This document shows positions 58,420 to 64,000 of a stretch of DNA of 64,000 nucleotides, one piece after another. Each line of letters opens with the position of its first letter. Position 1 is the stretch's first letter. This DNA comes from Rhinopomastus cyanomelas (lineage: Eukaryota; Chordata; Aves; Bucerotiformes; Rhinopomastidae), in the NCBI GenBank assembly GCA_013400115.1, contig VXBP01003693.1:141329-205328 (forward strand), read 5' to 3'. The position numbers were made by a program, and so were the translations under genes. The notes beneath the pieces are model-generated. The model ran no database searches, was not told the DNA's origin, and was given only the letters and a program-made list of their open reading frames with translations.

Positions 58420-59177
58420 GGTGTTATATTAATTAATTGGCGTTTCCAGACCCTTAAGAGAGTTTGGTGAGTTGATGGCAAGACATGGTGGTCTGAAATG
58501 GCACTGCCAGGGTCCATCAAATCATTTTTCACAGCATTTATGCTTCATCCATCATGTCAGAAATAGGACTAATCCCGCAGATTTAGGTTATACCAAGCAG
58601 CACTTGTCCCTGCTCCAAAGGCCAGAGTTCAATCAGGTTAGCTGAAGGATTGAGTTTCCAGTTTGATCTTATTCAGAAGTTGCAATTTGAGTGGGTTTCA
58701 ACCCACAACTGAATCACAGATTCCTTCCAAGTTGCTACCACACTGGAAGCATCATGATTTGTTGGTGATAATGAAAAGTACATGGACTACAGACCGAGGA
58801 CGTGATTACATATGAGAATCCTAGGGTGCATCCTGTCCCTGTCTGTAACCTCTGCTGTTTGGTTATTGCGTGGTTCTCGTTTTACTCCGAGTGGTTTTAT
58901 TTTTACAATTAAGATTTTACTGTTTGAAAACCTTTTGCGAGGGAAATGTGTGATCTTTCCACTTGGCACAAAGTCTAAAAATACTAATATCTAGTCCTTT
59001 ACATCCTGAAGTGCTAACAGTGGATACTCAGAAGGTTTCTCAAATCTGCTTAAGATTAGGTCTAAAAATAAATTGGAGTGAAAAGAATGTTTTTATGTGC
59101 TCAGATATTAGGACCAGCTTGAGCTGCAGATCATCTTGGCAGCCATTGCTGGACCTCCCTGGGGTCTAAGGAATTGN

Positions 59178-59312
59178 CCTCCCTGGAATCATTCAAGGCC
59201 ATGTTGGATGGAGCCCTGGGCAACCTGGTAAGAGGTGTCCCTGCCTATGGCAGGGCTGTTGGAACTAGGTGATCTTAGAGCTCCTTTCCAACCTAAGCCA
59301 TTCTATGATTCA
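59178..59312 (+). mobile_element. Second copy of the CR1 3' end from 58013-58147
   Basis: Identical to 58013-58147 and part of the joined duplicate, not an independent insertion. Confidence 0.92.
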
Positions 59313-59522
59313 ATAGTTAGCACTTTCACTTGCTGTTGCTGACAAAGCATTTTTTCACTTCAAAATCAGTTATATTCAAAGCCAAGTCACAGAAATGTTA
59401 AAATAGAAGCCTATCAGTTGCAGGTAAGACACAAGAGACATTTCCTTATGTGGATGCATTTTCTGAGGTTAATAATATTCAGAGAAATCAGCAAGTTTTC
59501 AGAAGTTAGGCACTAGGAGAAA

Positions 59523-59584
59523 GGACTGGACTTGATGACCCTGGAGGTCCTTTCCAGCCATGATGATTCTATGATTCTATGATG
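59523..59584 (+). mobile_element. Second copy of the CR1 tail scrap from 58358-58419
   Basis: Present only because of the 1164-bp duplicate; not an independent insertion. Confidence 0.8.
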
Positions 59585-60341
59585 GGTGTTATATTAATTA
59601 ATTGGCGTTTCCAGACCCTTAAGAGAGTTTGGTGAGTTGATGGCAAGACATGGTGGTCTGAAATGGCACTGCCAGGGTCCATCAAATCATTTTTCACAGC
59701 ATTTATGCTTCATCCATCATGTCAGAAATAGGACTAATCCCGCAGATTTAGGTTATACCAAGCAGCACTTGTCCCTGCTCCAAAGGCCAGAGTTCAATCA
59801 GGTTAGCTGAAGGATTGAGTTTCCAGTTTGATCTTATTCAGAAGTTGCAATTTGAGTGGGTTTCAACCCACAACTGAATCACAGATTCCTTCCAAGTTGC
59901 TACCACACTGGAAGCATCATGATTTGTTGGTGATAATGAAAAGTACATGGACTACAGACCGAGGACGTGATTACATATGAGAATCCTAGGGTGCATCCTG
60001 TCCCTGTCTGTAACCTCTGCTGTTTGGTTATTGCGTGGTTCTCGTTTTACTCCGAGTGGTTTTATTTTTACAATTAAGATTTTACTGTTTGAAAACCTTT
60101 TGCGAGGGAAATGTGTGATCTTTCCACTTGGCACAAAGTCTAAAAATACTAATATCTAGTCCTTTACATCCTGAAGTGCTAACAGTGGATACTCAGAAGG
60201 TTTCTCAAATCTGCTTAAGATTAGGTCTAAAAATAAATTGGAGTGAAAAGAATGTTTTTATGTGCTCAGATATTAGGACCAGCTTGAGCTGCAGATCATC
60301 TTGGCAGCCATTGCTGGACCTCCCTGGGGTCTAAGGAATTG

Positions 60342-61317
60342 CAAACTCCTTTCCAAATCCTTTCGGAAATTGCCAGTTTGATAGAATAACATTGCAGGAA
60401 ACCGCTCAAATTTAACATATTTGCTGTTTCATGTTCTGCCAGAACAATGACAGGACACCAGATTAGGTCATGCTTTGAAAAAAAACCCCTGACAATAGAT
60501 TCAAAAGCTGTGTTTTATTAGTTAAAGCGTATCTTTAATTTTTGAAATCGTGGAGCGAGAAGAATGTCTGCAATTCCCCGTACCATTTCTTTGCAGCTAG
60601 TTTCATTAAATGCAGCACAGACTTTCTGTTTCAAGGCATAAATCCTATTTACAGGAAAGAATGTTATCATGTAACTGGAAGGAATATTATTGATGTGTTT
60701 TATGACTGGTAGCATACGGAGAATGCACTGAGAAAAGAGATTTCACAGCAAGTATAGTTCTGCTACCAAAAGATTTGAAATTTAAGCAAAATGGATCTGG
60801 TTTTGAAGTTCCTATGTATGAATTACAAAGTCAATTATAAACTGTAGTCTGGTAACTTAATTTTGATTGTAACTTTGATTAGAATGCAAATGAAATTATT
60901 TGCAAATAATGTTGTAAATAAATGTCTAAAACTTGTCCGAATAAATTGCCAGTTTCTCCTACTTGAGGTTGCACTGAAATAGAATGAGGGAGCTGAAGGA
61001 CATCATGTTCAGTAGGAGCGACATTCAGATGAGCCAGGGACAGGTAGTTGAGTGATATCTTTACAGATATAGATGAAGTGTGCTTTGTGTGCTGACATGA
61101 CAAGAACTCGTAGTAAGGAAAAGAGGTTTTTTCTGTTCCTTGGCTTCTTAGAGATTAGTTGGGAAAGTCAAACTCAACTAATCACAGACCTGGATCTATG
61201 ATTCCTGTCTAACATCTCTTTCTGGGGTATTAAACATAAAACTATGACTGATTTTGTTCACAGCAAAGAATCTTCATCTCTGGAGTTTAAACATCTTGTC
61301 ACTAATACTTACTAAAC
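60342..61317. other. Unique sequence, nothing recognised
   Basis: AT-rich, frames up to 74 codons. Confidence 0.5.
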
Positions 61318-61499
61318 CATAGAATCCTAGAATCATAGTATCACTATGGATTGGGAGGGACCTCGAAAGTTCATCTTGTCCTATCCCCCGACACAGCAGG
61401 ATCACACAGACCAAGTCACACAGGAACACATCCAGGTGGGCCTTGAACATCTCCAGTGAAGGAGACTCCACAACCTCCCTGGGCAACCTGTTCCTGTTC
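61318..61499 (-). mobile_element. CR1 3' end, ~180 bp, minus strand
   Basis: It has tail units CATAGAATCCTAGAATCATA, the stem GGATTGGG, CCCGACACAGCAGGATCACA and ORF2 end codons up to CCTGGGCAACCTGTTCC. Confidence 0.92.
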
Positions 61500-64000
61500 T
61501 AAAGTAAAATGTTTCCCAACAATACGTTTGCAAGCCCAGATTTTCTGTGAAAATGATCCTCATTCTTACTTCAACTCCTTTGTTTGCTGTGTTTATTAGT
61601 CAACGGCATTCTTTTCTAGAGGAACATAAATTACCGCGCCTTAGTTTTAGACTATTTTATTGTCAATAATAAGTTGTTAAAAATAACTATTTTACAAATG
61701 AAGTTCACAGTTTTATGATTCAGTTGAGCACAATTCTTTTTCAAAAGATTAAACTCTACTTCTGATGGAAATATCCAGTATTGAATAGCAGTATCCACCA
61801 ATAGTAGCTTTAATTTTAACTCATCTCCTAGCTGCTGAGCAGAAATGATAGAATTTGATGAGAGGGTTGGACGCTTTGGGAACAACCCCCTTTTCTGCAG
61901 TTTTCAGTTCCTTGTAAGCTTGACACACAAGAACACTTTAACACACAAGAAAATAAATTAACTCTTGGAGAGGCTTTTCAATATTGTGCACAGAGGTGAA
62001 TATCTTTTTAGAAATGTTTTCTCGTCTGTGTTATTAAACGTGTTTGAGACGCGCTGAAAATGAAAGGAAGGATTGGTCTATTTTTCTTCCACATCAGATA
62101 AGAGGCCCTTGTTTCCCTTTTAAAAACTGAAATGGCAGCTGTTTTGGCAGCTGCATAGCCATGTAAACAAGATACCGTTTTCAAGTTTCCACATATTTAT
62201 CATATTACAGGCGCTGGGAGACTGAATCAATAAAACAAAAAGCTCTAAGTAGAGCTTGAGTGGGTTAGACTACCAACAAGGAGAAGAGCTGTAACCCTAG
62301 CTCAGGAAAGTCTCGGGCAATAAGGTATGAAAATGTTAAAATTAAAGCATGGTTTCCTTCCTAAATGGAAGATTGATATTTACATGCAGCATAATAAAGA
62401 TAGAACTAACTGAAGGCACAAAGAGATTCTGATAGAAGTAACACATAGCAGGGTTTTTTCCTTTAAACCAAAAGGCAATGGAAAAAGTATCTGTTATGCA
62501 AAATAACATAAAAGTCACATGAAATGATTTAAAATACTCAGGATTTAAAGGCAGCAGAGAACAAAAGTTATCCACAACTTCTTTCATACAAGCTAAGTCA
62601 TTCTTTTCCCTTTAGAAGAAGAAATACTGTCCCTGATCTAAGGAGACATGAAAATACTTAGCTGGAAGCGTAGAAGTAGCTGCATATAAACCAGTTTTAT
62701 TGGAATAGATAGGAAGATAACTTCTGATGGCATTATGGAGGATTTAGCATTTGTTTTCAAGCCCTATACATCTGCACACGGCGGTGTATGAGGTAGATTT
62801 TGAGTGCAGACATACCCATAAATTCTGGTAAAATCATATGTAAGTGATGCATTTAAAAAGATTAATGTTGTGACTCAATAAACCGGTTACGCACTTGTTT
62901 TACTCTAGTACAGCTCACTTTTTCTCCTCTCTCAGTACCCCAGGTACTCTCAGGACACTCAGGTACCCCATATTTTGCACACTCATTTGTTTCCCTGGGT
63001 TGGCAGTTGTCTTGTGTGTCTGCCATGTTAGACAGCCTTTGGTTCTTCACACGCCACAGGTTTTGCAGAAAGCTGTTCCTTAGATACTCTCTGGAGAGTC
63101 CATGTGTTGCTTAATGCCTCCACCTTTTCAAGACTTTAAAATACTGAAGGCTTTTGGAAAGTGTTAAACCTGTTAAAATGGATCACCCTGAGCTTAGTGT
63201 AGAGTGCAATGGTTTTGATATTTCCAGGATAAAAACAGTTGGGAAACATTCAGACCACATGAAGGCTTCCTTGGTTTAAATTTAGTGGAAATACAGACTT
63301 CTGTAATCCATGAAAGACTTCCAAAAACCTTATTCCCAGCATAACCTACCTTCTGTGTAGTCAGTGCTGAACCACAGTTGTCGGACCACAAATTTACCTG
63401 GCTCTAAGTATACATCTGCTAACAAAGGTGTGCTTATTTAACTCACAGATGTGCTTGGAAAACCTGCTCCTTAACGTTCTTTGCAAACTGGGAATCTAGT
63501 CTGTATAACAGGATAAGCCTAATACTAGGAGCTCTATCAGGCTGGAAAAGAATTGGGTTTTTTAATTGTAACTAATGAAATGTAGATAAATACATGCAGC
63601 TACCATTAGACCCAGTTTTCAGATAGTGCTTTGTCCTTGGGGAAGAAAGACAGACATGTTTTATGTTCTCATGAAAAGGGAAATGTGGCAGTTTTGTGAG
63701 GTTGCTCAGATGTGTTTTCGATTTCCAAGACCAGTCCTAAGGGATCCAGGAATATGGAGCAAATAGGAAAGTGATGTGGGATGGGTAAAAGTACATTACT
63801 CAGTTATGCTGTAGCTGTCTCAGATAGTTAAATGTGTGGCACAACATGTGTGTGACTGTTTGCATGTATGTGCACAGCACTTGCAGACAAGCACATACCA
63901 ACACAGACACACATATACACATTGATGTATAGCTGTGAGCTTTCTAAATATTTTGACCTTGGTGTGTGGTAAGAAAACTTTAAAATACCCCAACAAGCCC
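61500..64000. other. Long CR1-free unique block to window end
   Basis: About 2.5 kb, AT-rich, frames up to 81 codons. An imperfect TG/CA-rich inverted repeat lies at 63843-63926. No gene or repeat family recognised. Confidence 0.5.

Larger units (their letters stand above)
58013..60341. repeat. Exact 1164-bp direct duplication joined by one N
   Basis: The copies are 58013-59176 and 59178-60341, with N at 59177 between them, a constant offset of 1165. All landmarks I compared are identical, including the small frames at 58787/59952 and 58963/60128. A perfect tandem copy at a single-N join is most simply two overlapping contig ends placed end to end. A very recent real duplication is the alternative. 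Confidence 0.96.

Overview
The window looks like a stretch of bird nuclear genome: non-coding, intergenic or deep intronic, and heavily colonised by CR1 LINE retrotransposons. The evidence is about 35 5'-truncated CR1 copies on both strands. Each has the CR1 ORF2 C-terminal reading frame or 3' UTR and ends in short tandem octanucleotides of the ATTCTATG type instead of a poly(A) tail. CR1 with this tail is the dominant LINE of birds. The density and similarity of the ATTCTATG-tailed copies would fit a CR1-rich lineage such as woodpeckers and relatives, but the species call is inference only. I found no intact cellular protein-coding gene, rRNA, tRNA or CRISPR.

Layout. 1-0.5 kb: an LTR-like segment with an internal duplication. 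0.87-1.76 kb: a + CR1 bracketed by small inverted CR1 scraps. 2.9-4.6 kb: two short CR1 tails. 5.46-6.3 kb: a probable solo LTR of a class III (ERVL-like) endogenous retrovirus on the minus strand. 8.8-9.6 kb: a perfect 64-bp minisatellite of about 12 copies, each with an octamer motif. 10.8-11.1 kb: a long CTTTTT microsatellite followed by an exon-like 35-nt block. 12.4-13.4 kb: a CR1 cluster, one member with a 12-bp target-site duplication. 14.9-16.3 kb: old and young minus CR1s, the younger interrupted by a nested + CR1. 16.9-18.2 kb: a longer CR1 of a second subfamily (ATACTGTG tail) with a 436-N gap. 19.8-31.4 kb: more CR1s, including a nine-copy 76-bp array of the CR1 3' end at 28.6-29.3 kb. 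33.3-34.3 kb and 50.6-52.3 kb: the two longest old CR1s, with decayed reverse transcriptase. 35.5-50.3 kb: scattered CR1s, including one with a greatly expanded octanucleotide tail. 55-61.5 kb: CR1s plus an exact 1164-bp direct duplication joined by a single N, probably an assembly artefact. The rest is unique AT-rich sequence.

How the parts relate: CR1 is the only genetic system clearly visible. Every copy is 5'-truncated, lacks ORF1 and the endonuclease domain, and is presumably dead. Together the copies document the 3' recognition signal (a conserved stem plus octanucleotide tail), preferred truncation points, nesting order and tail amplification. The most unusual items are the 64-bp octamer minisatellite, the 76-bp CR1-tail array, the recurrent truncation at the same base, and two exon-like blocks with good splice signals. 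All coordinates of repeat edges are by eye and may be off by several bases.
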